Source: an uncultured Oxalobacteraceae bacterium (GTDB lineage: Bacteria > Pseudomonadota > Gammaproteobacteria > Burkholderiales > Burkholderiaceae_D). From it: 25,251 nt of DNA. Position 1 is the stretch's first letter. Each line of letters starts with the position of its first letter. The notes under the pieces are model-generated. The model was given only the letters and a program-made list of their open reading frames with translations. It did not search any database and had not been told where the DNA came from. The position numbers and the translations under genes were made by a program. The stretch is taken from positions 1-25,251 of the forward strand of contig CALKVB010000135.1 of NCBI GenBank assembly GCA_937996605.1, in the 5' to 3' direction. Shown here piece after piece: positions 17,995 through 24,621 of this stretch.

Positions 17995-18261
17995 ATGCAA
18001 CGCAGTCCCGCTTTCCTGTTTTTGCTTTTTGTCCTTTTGGTGGGATGGTTCTTTTTGTCTTCATACATATTCATGGTTTTGTACAACTTTTCCGTGCCAC
18101 GTATCGCAGGCTCGATTGATCCCGACCAACGAGCCAAGTTCCAAGAATTAGACTATCCAGAGGCCATCGTCATCTACCTATTTCTCGGGCTGGTGTTCGG
18201 ACCCATCAACGTCAACTACGTCGAGCGTCAATGCAACTGGCTGGAACGAAAGATGAAGTAA
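17995..18261 (+). CDS. Small two-helix membrane protein
   Basis: The 88-residue protein has a long N-terminal hydrophobic helix (about 7-30), a polar loop containing YNFSVPRIAGSIDP, a second hydrophobic helix (about 57-73) and a charged C-terminus ending RKMK. The 'LYN.SVPRI..S.DP ... DYP.A' arrangement reminds me of small conserved membrane proteins in other large DNA viruses, but I cannot name the family. It is probably an inner-membrane virion or factory-membrane protein. The following endonuclease gene lies 34 bp downstream. Confidence 0.75.
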   Translation: MQRSPAFLFLLFVLLVGWFFLSSYIFMVLYNFSVPRIAGSIDPDQRAKFQELDYPEAIVIYLFLGLVFGPINVNYVERQCNWLERKMK

Positions 18262-18295
18262 AATTGTGAAACGCGCTACAAATAGCCTAAATCAA

Positions 18296-19600
18296 ATGCG
18301 TTTCAGAAAACGTGATACACAACCTATGCAGCTTCCACAAAAAATGAACGTTCCAGAAAACAACCTTAAACTGTGTACCAAATGCAAGAAACAGCATGTT
18401 TATGAACGATTTGGTAAGGACAAAAGTAGAAAAGATGGGCTGGATGATCGATGCAAAGATTGCGAGAAAGAGGATAACCATGCCCAATACGTTAAACGCA
18501 AGTTGAACCGTTGCACTCCTGATTTCAAATGCTGCATAACGTGCAAACAAACAAAGCCAAAGTACGAGTTTCCAAGAAATAATACTAATCTGGAGTGGCT
18601 CGATCCAAACTGTAAGGACTGCTATTGGACCTTTGAACGAAGAATTCAAACCATAGTTCAAGCTGCAAACAGACACACCAGAGTTCGCGCAAAAAAGAAC
18701 CAAGAACGAGGTGTATGTGATCTTACAGTTGAAAAAATCGTGCAAAAGTACGAATCTCAACGTGGCAAATGCTATATTTCAGGTTTCGACATGGTCATGC
18801 GACAGGATGACCTCTATACGATGAGTCTTGAACGTATCGACAACAGCAAGGGAGAACTTGATTCCAACACAGTACTTGTTTGCCACGTTTTCAACCACTT
18901 TTTTCAAATGACTCGAGAAAAGTTATACTACATACTGCACCACAACGATCAGCCTATGAATGTGGAAAAAAGCATGTATTGCCATGGGGTTTTCGAACAA
19001 CTTGTGAGTGGCAACTTGCATTCCGATCGAGTACGAAATCTTGAATCGAAGCTCAGTGCAGACGAGTTACGTAAAAAGTTCCTTGATCAAAAGGGTCTCT
19101 GTGCGTATTCTGGAGTACGCATGTACGTCGGTACCAATATACCGACATTCCAAATGTCGGTAGAGCGAGTGGATCGTACTAAGCCACATAATATTGATAA
19201 CATCGTGTTGATCATTCGGGAACTGAATGTGGGGGCTAAAATCAACTTGAACCGCGAAATCATCGAAAAATGGAGAAGTAACGCTTGCATCAATGAGTCG
19301 TTTGATTTGGGAAACCTTCGAGCGAAGTGGGATTTAGAAGCGGTACCAAGCAAAGACCACCGTACGTGCAAAGAGTGCAATTTGCTTAAGCCGGTGTGCG
19401 ATTTCGAAACGACAGTTTACGGTTCGTTCTACGTACGTTGCCGAGTCTGCCGAAACGCTGAAAAGAAACTAAAAACTTGCAAGGATTGTAAGAGACGTCG
19501 TCCACAAACATTTTTCCAATACGGAAGCAATCATTGTGGTTGCATGTATCCACATCACGATGGCCATCAAGAAGTTTCGAAACGCCGTAAAACCGAATAA
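18296..19600 (+). CDS. Zinc-finger double-HNH endonuclease
   Basis: I use the first ATG at 18296 (434 residues); a GTG-started extension from 18266 is less likely. Two treble-clef-like CxxC pairs come first (C27/C30 with C53/C56, and C80/C83 with C106/C109; 'C..C.....Y.F......DG....CKDC' pattern). Two HNH-type units follow: about 155-205 with GKCYISG...SLERIDNSKG....N..LVC, and about 270-320 with GLCAYSG...SVERVDRTKPHNIDN. Further Cys pairs occur at the C-terminus (CKECN, CRVC, CKDC). 'SLERI/L' plus 'N..L.C' is typical of HNH genes spread through giant viruses and phages, often mobile. The classic first catalytic His is not evident at the SLERID position, so activity is uncertain. Confidence 0.8.
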   Translation: MRFRKRDTQPMQLPQKMNVPENNLKLCTKCKKQHVYERFGKDKSRKDGLDDRCKDCEKEDNHAQYVKRKLNRCTPDFKCCITCKQTKPKYEFPRNNTNLEWLDPNCKDCYWTFERRIQTIVQAANRHTRVRAKKNQERGVCDLTVEKIVQKYESQRGKCYISGFDMVMRQDDLYTMSLERIDNSKGELDSNTVLVCHVFNHFFQMTREKLYYILHHNDQPMNVEKSMYCHGVFEQLVSGNLHSDRVRNLESKLSADELRKKFLDQKGLCAYSGVRMYVGTNIPTFQMSVERVDRTKPHNIDNIVLIIRELNVGAKINLNREIIEKWRSNACINESFDLGNLRAKWDLEAVPSKDHRTCKECNLLKPVCDFETTVYGSFYVRCRVCRNAEKKLKTCKDCKRRRPQTFFQYGSNHCGCMYPHHDGHQEVSKRRKTE

Positions 19601-19609
19601 GAATGACAC

Positions 19610-20530
19610 TTACACAACTTTCACCTTCCCATGATATGCTTTGGCCATCTTTGGCTTCTTCCATGAGTTGCTGCACTTTTTGAAAAGCCAGTAGAAGAAG
19701 ATGCAGAGCACGAGAAATAGGACCATTAAACCTAACACTATGAACGGCCAAACGTTAATGACATCCCCGGCAGTTTTGAAAAGTTTTGCGTCAAATTTGT
19801 GCCACGATGAGCCTTCAGTAACCGCAAGAACACTTTCTGTTGTTTCCACAGGTCCATTTTTATACGTCGACCGATTGTCTCCTGGAGCAGTCAGCTGGGC
19901 TGGAATTTTATAAATCTCATTTTTTTCTGGGTACGAATTGACAGCGTCGCTGATCATAATTGGGCCGGTGCGAACAAGCGGTTGAAAATATGGAAATTTC
20001 ACGGCCAGCGCTTTCCACCAGCTGTCTTTGATTGGATCCTTCAGCCATTCGATCACATGCAACCAGAATCTCGCACCACGCTTGGAACAAAGAAATGCAT
20101 TGGTTAGACTAAGCCTTCCCATACCGTTTCCGGCTTTGGTAGACGAGATCGCTACGTCCTTCGTCTTTATCATTTCGTAAAAAGCAATAAAGTTATCTCT
20201 TTTGCATATCAGATCAAGGTCGCTGTAGACACCTCCGAATTCGTACAACATGAATACTCGTGCTGCATCGACTCGCATAATGTTTTGAGGGTAGGAGTCA
20301 TACTGCTCCAAAAACCACCCAAACTTTTCTGCAACCAATGTTCGTAAATCAATGTCAGTCCAAAGGATCACTCGAAATCCATCGGCTTCCAGAGCCTTCC
20401 AACTATCAAAGGAATCTTTCCACTTATCAGGTATCTCTGCGTTCTTCCATGTGAGGTGAATGATTCGGGGAATGAAGGTTTGTTCTGTTTCAATCGATAC
20501 TTCTGGTGTTACTGTGGTATCCTCTACCAT
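19610..20530 (-). CDS. GT32-type (OCH1-like) glycosyltransferase with C-terminal membrane anchor
   Basis: The 306-residue protein contains IPRIIHLTWKN at residues 20-30, a standard start of DXD-containing sugar transferases, then ILWTD (55-59), RVDAARVFMLYEFGGVYSDL at 86-105, and the DXD motif D104-L-D106 that binds the metal and nucleotide sugar. A single transmembrane helix lies at about 261-283, followed by a basic tail ending KVKVV, so the catalytic part is tail-anchored. It may glycosylate viral fibre or membrane proteins in a factory membrane (inference). The gene converges with the endonuclease gene (9 bp apart). Remarkably, a second copy of its tail lies in opposite orientation just upstream at 20590-20781. 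Confidence 0.88.
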   Translation of the reverse strand: MVEDTTVTPEVSIETEQTFIPRIIHLTWKNAEIPDKWKDSFDSWKALEADGFRVILWTDIDLRTLVAEKFGWFLEQYDSYPQNIMRVDAARVFMLYEFGGVYSDLDLICKRDNFIAFYEMIKTKDVAISSTKAGNGMGRLSLTNAFLCSKRGARFWLHVIEWLKDPIKDSWWKALAVKFPYFQPLVRTGPIMISDAVNSYPEKNEIYKIPAQLTAPGDNRSTYKNGPVETTESVLAVTEGSSWHKFDAKLFKTAGDVINVWPFIVLGLMVLFLVLCIFFYWLFKKCSNSWKKPKMAKAYHGKVKVV

Positions 20531-20589
20531 CGCAGCCCACGGTTTATTTCAAAGTTCAACATCAAAATGTTACAACATTGTTACCTAGT

Positions 20590-20781
20590 CACAAACATGA
20601 TGCGAGGTTCTTCAAAGGAATCGGCGATGCGATCTCCGTCTGGCCATTCATTGTGCTGGCCCTCATGATTCTTTTCTTGGTTTTATGCGTCTTTTTCTGG
20701 TGGCTTTTGAAACAATGTCGCAATTCATGGCGACGTCCACGAGCAGCGAAAGCGTATCAAGGTCGGGTGAGAGTGTTGTGA
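20590..20781 (+). pseudogene. Orphan copy of the glycosyltransferase membrane tail
   Basis: This frame encodes 63 residues (HKHDARFFKGIGDAISVWPF, then a hydrophobic helix and a basic tail). They align without gaps to the last 63 residues of the GT32 protein, with 41 identical; at six positions Lys in the transferase is Arg here. The catalytic domain is absent and there is no in-frame ATG before the membrane helix; upstream ATGs are in another frame. It is most likely the remnant of a second transferase gene whose catalytic part was lost. The conservative substitutions and uninterrupted frame show it evolved as coding sequence for some time. Confidence 0.75.
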
Positions 20782-20975
20782 GGTATTGCACACCGCACCC
20801 ACGCGAGACGTCACCCACGCTCCCAAACATGAAAATTCAAGCCCAACTATAAAGCTGTGTAGGTCAATCCTTTTCGTTCACTTTTCAACGGTTGCATCCA
20901 GTGAACTCCACTCACACTAGACGTGTCCAGCGAAAACACTGAGTTCTAGACTTTGTCGCCTAGACAGCTTTTTCC
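20782..20975 (+). promoter_or_regulatory. Intergenic region with TATAAA ahead of the Cys/His-rich gene
   Basis: TATAAA is at 20848-20853, 122 bp before the ATG at 20976, which leaves a long leader if used. The rest of the 194 bp holds no gene that I can support. Confidence 0.3.
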
Positions 20976-21839
20976 ATGGAAGTGAAAACCGCCTCCGTGA
21001 ACTCCGCATCCACAACTTTACCGTGGTCGTGGAGTTGGGCTGAACCTTTGAACTCTACGCTTCCCACCTTTCACCACGATCTCCTCCATCTTTCATGTCA
21101 ATGTGACTCTCAGTGCACCTGTTCACTGAGCCACTCAGACAAGGAAACCGAGCATAAAGTCTTTGTCACCCATACCCTCGACAAACAATACCTCCTACTA
21201 CCCCACTTAACCGCCCCCCTCAAACCCTTTCGGGACCAAGTCCGGCACATCTTTCGCAGAGCCACCCTAGGACTATCGTGGTTACTAGTGCCTCCTTGTG
21301 GAGAAGATTGGGAACCCGCACTGATACCATCCTCCGAACCCGAGACACGATTGGCTCTAGCCGCATTCCATCGCTACGCATTAGCCTACTTTCTGCAAGA
21401 ATGTATCGATCTGGCTCGGCACTTTTCCCTGCCACAAGATAAAATGAAATCATCCCATTTCACCCACAACCTGTTTGAACACGTCGTACATCTGCTGAGT
21501 TCAGTACCATCCCATAGTCCTTGGCGATGCTGTCGACATACGGAACAAACATACACCATGCGATGCGGAAACCAAGGGGTCGTCATCAAAGCACCAACGG
21601 ACTCTGGATTTGTTTGCCACCAATGCAGCCCTCATTCGAGTGCTATCATGGGATGCCGACATGATCCTGCCGTACAAATGGGCACAAAACACGTCATGAT
21701 TGGATGCACCCAATACCCCACGTTTCACTTTCATCATTGCCACTTTATGAAATACATCGACCAAAACAACGCAGAACAACAGGCAATCCTCATGTTTGAA
21801 AACATGCCCAAATGCGTCTTTTGCATGTTCCCCCAATAA
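20976..21839 (+). CDS. Unknown Cys/His-rich, probably zinc-binding protein
   Basis: The 287-residue protein starts MEVKTASVNSAS. I recognise no family. A CQC...QCTC cluster occurs at residues 41-49. The C-terminal third is dense in Cys and His: WRCCRHTEQ, MRCGN, FVCHQC, MGCRHDP, IGCTQYP, FHFHHCHF and finally KCVFC. Several zinc sites are likely. The middle is helical (RLALAAFHRYALAYFLQECI). There is no transmembrane segment. It could bind nucleic acid or act in a ubiquitin-type reaction, but nothing decides this. Its stop lies 3 bp from the ancestral stop of the convergent GNAT pseudogene. Confidence 0.75.
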   Translation: MEVKTASVNSASTTLPWSWSWAEPLNSTLPTFHHDLLHLSCQCDSQCTCSLSHSDKETEHKVFVTHTLDKQYLLLPHLTAPLKPFRDQVRHIFRRATLGLSWLLVPPCGEDWEPALIPSSEPETRLALAAFHRYALAYFLQECIDLARHFSLPQDKMKSSHFTHNLFEHVVHLLSSVPSHSPWRCCRHTEQTYTMRCGNQGVVIKAPTDSGFVCHQCSPHSSAIMGCRHDPAVQMGTKHVMIGCTQYPTFHFHHCHFMKYIDQNNAEQQAILMFENMPKCVFCMFPQ

Positions 21840-21842
21840 AAA

Positions 21843-22269
21843 TCAATCAGGCAACACAAATCGATAGTAAATGAACCCTTCATCTTCGCGATCTCGCACC
21901 GCCCCCATCTTTTCATAAAATCAGACGGATCTCTGATTCGTATTTCATAAAAATGGATCGCTGCTTCATTGTCTTTGGAAACACGACCTCGACATGCTTT
22001 TCCTGGACACGTCTTGCACAACACTTCCATCATTTGAGATCCGACATGACGCCTTCGATGCAAGTGATCCACCGCAACATTGTAGACAAACAATCCTTTA
22101 TGATCTTCACCAATCGCTGCCATACCCAGAAGCTCATCCCCATCGGTCACCAGGATCCACATCGGGTCCGCAAAACAACCACAGACATCCTTGAAAGAAC
22201 TCACCGAAGGAAAGGTCTGGTTGTGTAACTCGAGAATTCGGGCACCTCACTGCTCTTCCAACACGACAT
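21843..22269 (-). pseudogene. GNAT acetyltransferase pseudogene with two frame lesions
   Basis: The main piece reads ELLGMAAIG, then VAVDHLHRRRHVGSQMMEVL (motif A, the acetyl-CoA-binding loop, with His in place of the first Gly) and DNEAAIHFYE (motif B). After HFYE the frame runs into unrelated sequence, whereas another frame continues FYEKMGAVRDRE ... RFVLPD and stops at 21843-21845, the expected GNAT end. Removing one 32-bp unit between two TTTTATGAAA repeats rejoins the frames exactly. At the 5' end the frame begins ARILELHNQTFPSVSSFKD without an ATG; the nearest ATG (22269) is one base out of frame. The ancestral protein was about 130 residues. The source (host, bacterium or virus) is unknown. 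Confidence 0.8.
21911..21952 (-). repeat. 10-bp direct repeats flanking a frame-breaking insertion
   Basis: TTTCATAAAA (plus strand) occurs at 21911-21920 and 21943-21952, offset 32 bp. The 22 bp between them include AATCAG and CTGATT arms able to form a small hairpin. Losing one repeat plus the spacer restores the GNAT frame, so the insertion arose by slippage or a similar event. Confidence 0.8.
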
Positions 22270-22344
22270 GCTTTTTTCTAGATTTAGCAAAGAGAAGCGG
22301 ATGCAAAAAATCCGTTCGAGAAACACTTTTTCCAAACGTACAAC

Positions 22345-23406
22345 ATGGCTAGCCCAGAACTCTGGGGTGGATTATACCAAGCGGTGGCCTGTTTGGCCAC
22401 CGATGCCAAAGACTTTCATGATCCCGCTTTTGATCGCTTGCACCAACTGGAACAAGCCAGAAACGCCACAGAAGTGGTTTTCATCTTGAAGCTCATCACT
22501 TCAACCGAAAGGGACCGACTAAACTCCCCTCTATTGGACATACTTTTCAAATGTCGGGAAGTCTACGGTGACGACAGGCGATACTATGATATAGGACAAT
22601 CCGATATTCTACATTTGCAGTTCATCCTCGACAGGGGTATGCGACGTGTCACCACCTTGCTTTGCGAAGTATGTAAGCATGGAAATCTTGAGGCCGTGAA
22701 ATTGCTTTTGGATCGAGGCGCCAACATTCATGCCGTTTACGAAGAGGCGCTTCGATGTGCTGCCGCAAACGGTCACAAAGAGGTGGTGGAATTGTTATTG
22801 GATCGAGGCGCTAACATTCATGCCGAAGACGACCAAGCCTTGCGCTATGCTGCACGTGATGGTAAAAAGGAGGTGGTGGCTTTGCTGTTAGATCAAGGCG
22901 CTAGCATTCATGCCGAAGACGATTTTGCCTTGCGCTATGCTGCACGTAATGGTAAAAAGGAGGTGGTGGCTTTGCTGCTGGATCGCGGCGCTGACGTACA
23001 TGCTTGCAACGACCAATCACTGCAAGAAGCTGCCGACAAAGGCCACATAGAAGTGGTGTCTTTGCTGCTGCAACATGGTGCCGACGTGCACGCCGGACAC
23101 GACCGGGCATTGTGTATGGCTGCCGCACGAGGCCACACAGAGGTGGTCCGACTTCTTTTCAATCGAGGTTCCCAGAACGACGAAGCATTATCCCTGGCAT
23201 GTCTTTACGGCCACCTAGACATCGTGACATTTCTTCTGGATCAAGGAGTCAACGTGAACGCAGGAGGTGGCATGCCGTTGTACCATGCATACCAAGGTGA
23301 GCAAAAGCAAGTAGTACAACTTCTTTTGGATCGAGGCGCACACGTCCACGCACTCCACAGGAACAAGCCTATGGTTCAGCCACAATACTTTCATATTCGT
23401 GAATAA
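22345..23406 (+). CDS. WGGL-domain ankyrin-repeat protein, copy 2
   Basis: The 353-residue protein starts MASPELWGGLYQAVACLATDA and carries the WGGL ... RLNSPLLDIL domain in its first about 70 residues, clearly paralogous to the gene at 9512. About eight 30-residue ankyrin repeats follow (DRGANIHAEDDQALRYAA..GKKEVVALLL), the seventh shortened (NRGSQNDEALSLA). Two adjacent repeats (22801-22980) are almost identical in DNA. Function is probably protein binding. It is divergent from the GNAT pseudogene and is followed by a truncated relative at 23451. Confidence 0.9.
   Translation: MASPELWGGLYQAVACLATDAKDFHDPAFDRLHQLEQARNATEVVFILKLITSTERDRLNSPLLDILFKCREVYGDDRRYYDIGQSDILHLQFILDRGMRRVTTLLCEVCKHGNLEAVKLLLDRGANIHAVYEEALRCAAANGHKEVVELLLDRGANIHAEDDQALRYAARDGKKEVVALLLDQGASIHAEDDFALRYAARNGKKEVVALLLDRGADVHACNDQSLQEAADKGHIEVVSLLLQHGADVHAGHDRALCMAAARGHTEVVRLLFNRGSQNDEALSLACLYGHLDIVTFLLDQGVNVNAGGGMPLYHAYQGEQKQVVQLLLDRGAHVHALHRNKPMVQPQYFHIRE
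22801..22980 (+). repeat. Recently duplicated 90-bp ankyrin units
   Basis: Units 22801-22890 and 22891-22980 differ at only about nine positions, several of them silent. The neighbouring repeats are much more diverged, so one unit was copied recently by unequal exchange or slippage. Confidence 0.8.
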
Positions 23407-23450
23407 ATTCAAACAAACGGAACAAAACACATTTCAATACACAGAATCCC

Positions 23451-23531
23451 ATGGAGGACAAACAGAACTCACCCCAACTCTGGGGTGGATTGTATGAATC
23501 GGTAGCCGACATGGCCTCGAACTTCTTGTAA
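23451..23531 (+). pseudogene. Stub of a third WGGL/ankyrin gene
   Basis: An ATG begins MEDKQNSPQLWGGLYESVAD and stops after 26 codons (MASNFL then TAA). The residues match the first part of the WGGL domain (PELWGGLYQAVACLATDA in the intact neighbour). Everything after this point is missing and replaced by the upstream region of the next gene. The gene was truncated by deletion or recombination, leaving only its head. Confidence 0.75.
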
Positions 23532-23550
23532 TCCAGTCGTTTTTCTAATA

Positions 23551-23611
23551 ATCGAAAATTTCGAAAACAGTTCAAAATTGACACGATCCTTTCATTTTCT
23601 CAAGTGGAAAC
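23551..23611 (+). promoter_or_regulatory. Duplicated promoter region, copy 1
   Basis: This stretch contains tcgaaaa.ttcgaaaac, then agttcaaaattgaca, gatcctttc and aagtggaaac directly before the ATG. The same order occurs upstream of the frameshifted second copy (23980-24032), with 8 extra bases here. The shared part probably includes the promoter and start context. Confidence 0.55.
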
Positions 23612-23974
23612 ATGTCAGAAGCGACCGAAGACCTTTCAGAAGTTAAAGAAGAGGACGTGAATTTCTTGGGGCTGGACCACGTGTTTCAAGAAGATCGCAA
23701 ATGGTTCCTGAATGAATATGCCGCCACCCAACGTACCTGTATCGCCAACATCAGCGCCCAGGCCAAGAAATTTATCGCAGACCATTTCCTTGTTCCTCTG
23801 AGCAAAGGTGAGCACAACCCGTCCGTGGAAGTGTTCAGGCAACACTTCTCACCAATGCTACAGCAACACATTCAAAACATTTTGGGCAAGGACGTTCAAC
23901 TCAAAGTATCCAGCTCATACCGTCTCGAACTGAATGGTATCCAAGTGTCCTTCGTACCGAGAGAAAACAAATAA
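23612..23974 (+). CDS. Unknown small acidic-headed protein, intact copy
   Basis: The 120-residue protein has an acidic N-terminus (MSEATEDLSEVKEEDVNF), then DRKWFLNEYAA, a helix AKKFIADHF, the block LVPLSKGEHNPSVEV, another helix ending NILGKDVQLKV and a final beta-hairpin-like part ending FVPRENK. No family is recognised. A tandem copy follows 58 bp downstream in which the same blocks are conserved (WFLERYAA, HFLVPLSKGARNPSFEV, ILGKEVQLEV). Conservation of these blocks supports a real protein. There are no membrane segments. Confidence 0.75.
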   Translation: MSEATEDLSEVKEEDVNFLGLDHVFQEDRKWFLNEYAATQRTCIANISAQAKKFIADHFLVPLSKGEHNPSVEVFRQHFSPMLQQHIQNILGKDVQLKVSSSYRLELNGIQVSFVPRENK

Positions 23975-23979
23975 ATATT

Positions 23980-24032
23980 ATCGAAAAGTTCGAAAACAGT
24001 TCAAAATTGACATGATCCTTTCAAGTGGAAAC
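23980..24032 (+). promoter_or_regulatory. Duplicated promoter region, copy 2
   Basis: It is nearly the same as 23551-23611 (ttcgaaaacagttcaaaatt, gatcctttcaagtggaaac before ATG) and lacks an 8-bp segment present in copy 1. It precedes the frameshifted gene copy. Confidence 0.5.
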
Positions 24033-24358
24033 ATGTCAATCCTTGTTCCCCAAACGCCCGAAGATATTTCGGACTTTGAAGAAGAAGATGAAGTCGAAAG
24101 CGTTCAAAAAGATCGGCAATGGTTCTTGGAACGATACGCTGCAGCGATCTCAGTAAACGAGCCAGTGAGTTCATTGAAGAGCATTTTCTTGTCCCTCTCA
24201 GCAAGGGTGCGCGGAATCCGTCGTTTGAAGTGCCCAAGGATGATTTCCCACAGGTACTACGGGACCACATACGGACCATTCTGGGCAAAGAAGTTCAACT
24301 CGAAGTATACACATCAACACAGCGGCATGGCGTTTTCACCGTGCGTTTTGCTAAATAG
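24033..24358 (+). pseudogene. Frameshifted tandem copy of the gene at 23612
   Basis: The ATG at 24033 begins MSILVPQTPEDISDFEEEDE and continues KDRQWFLERYAA, matching the intact copy. Shortly after (around 24140-24150) homology switches to another frame: DLSKRASEFIEEHFLVPLSK, ARNPSFEV, TILGKEVQLEV, ending VRFAK and a stop at 24356-24358. About six residues present in the intact copy are missing at the switch, so a small out-of-frame deletion is the likely cause. The original frame runs on with unrelated residues to 24374. Confidence 0.8.
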
Positions 24359-24385
24359 TCTACCGTTGTTTTGAAATTTTCAGCT

Positions 24386-24524
24386 GGTAGATCTTTGGTA
24401 GATCTTTGATAGACGGTCTACCACCAGTGGTAGATCTTTGGTAGACGGTCTACCATTTTTTGGGAATTTTCAACTGGTAGATCTTTGGTAGATCTTTGGT
24501 AGATCTTTGATAGACGGTCACTAG
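24386..24524. repeat. GGTAGATCTTT tandem repeat block with hairpins
   Basis: GGTAGATCTTT occurs at 24386, 24397, 24429, 24476, 24487 and 24498. The runs are ended by GATAGACGGTC or GGTAGACGGTCTACC; the latter (24440-24454) is a perfect hairpin, GGTAGAC-G-GTCTACC. A larger unit (aattttca.ctggtagatc... to gatagacggtc) occurs twice, from about 24375 and 24465. The 24359-24621 interval has no gene I can support; the minus-strand frame across it just translates the repeat. Confidence 0.85.
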
Positions 24525-24621
24525 TTTTCGAAACTTGAGAATTTGGAATTTTGCTTCTATGAGTTCGAAACCATGCTTAGCTTCAGAGTGTTCGGTTTTT
24601 TCGGAAGAATAAAGGACCGAC

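Noticed and set aside
19610..20781. Active inversion switch of the glycosyltransferase tail
   Set aside because: The layout would allow it, but the two copies are too diverged in DNA (only short identical runs) for efficient recombination now; kept as a test, not a claim.
24386..24524. CRISPR array
   Set aside because: Units are 11 bp, mostly abutting, without unique spacers, and there are no cas genes.
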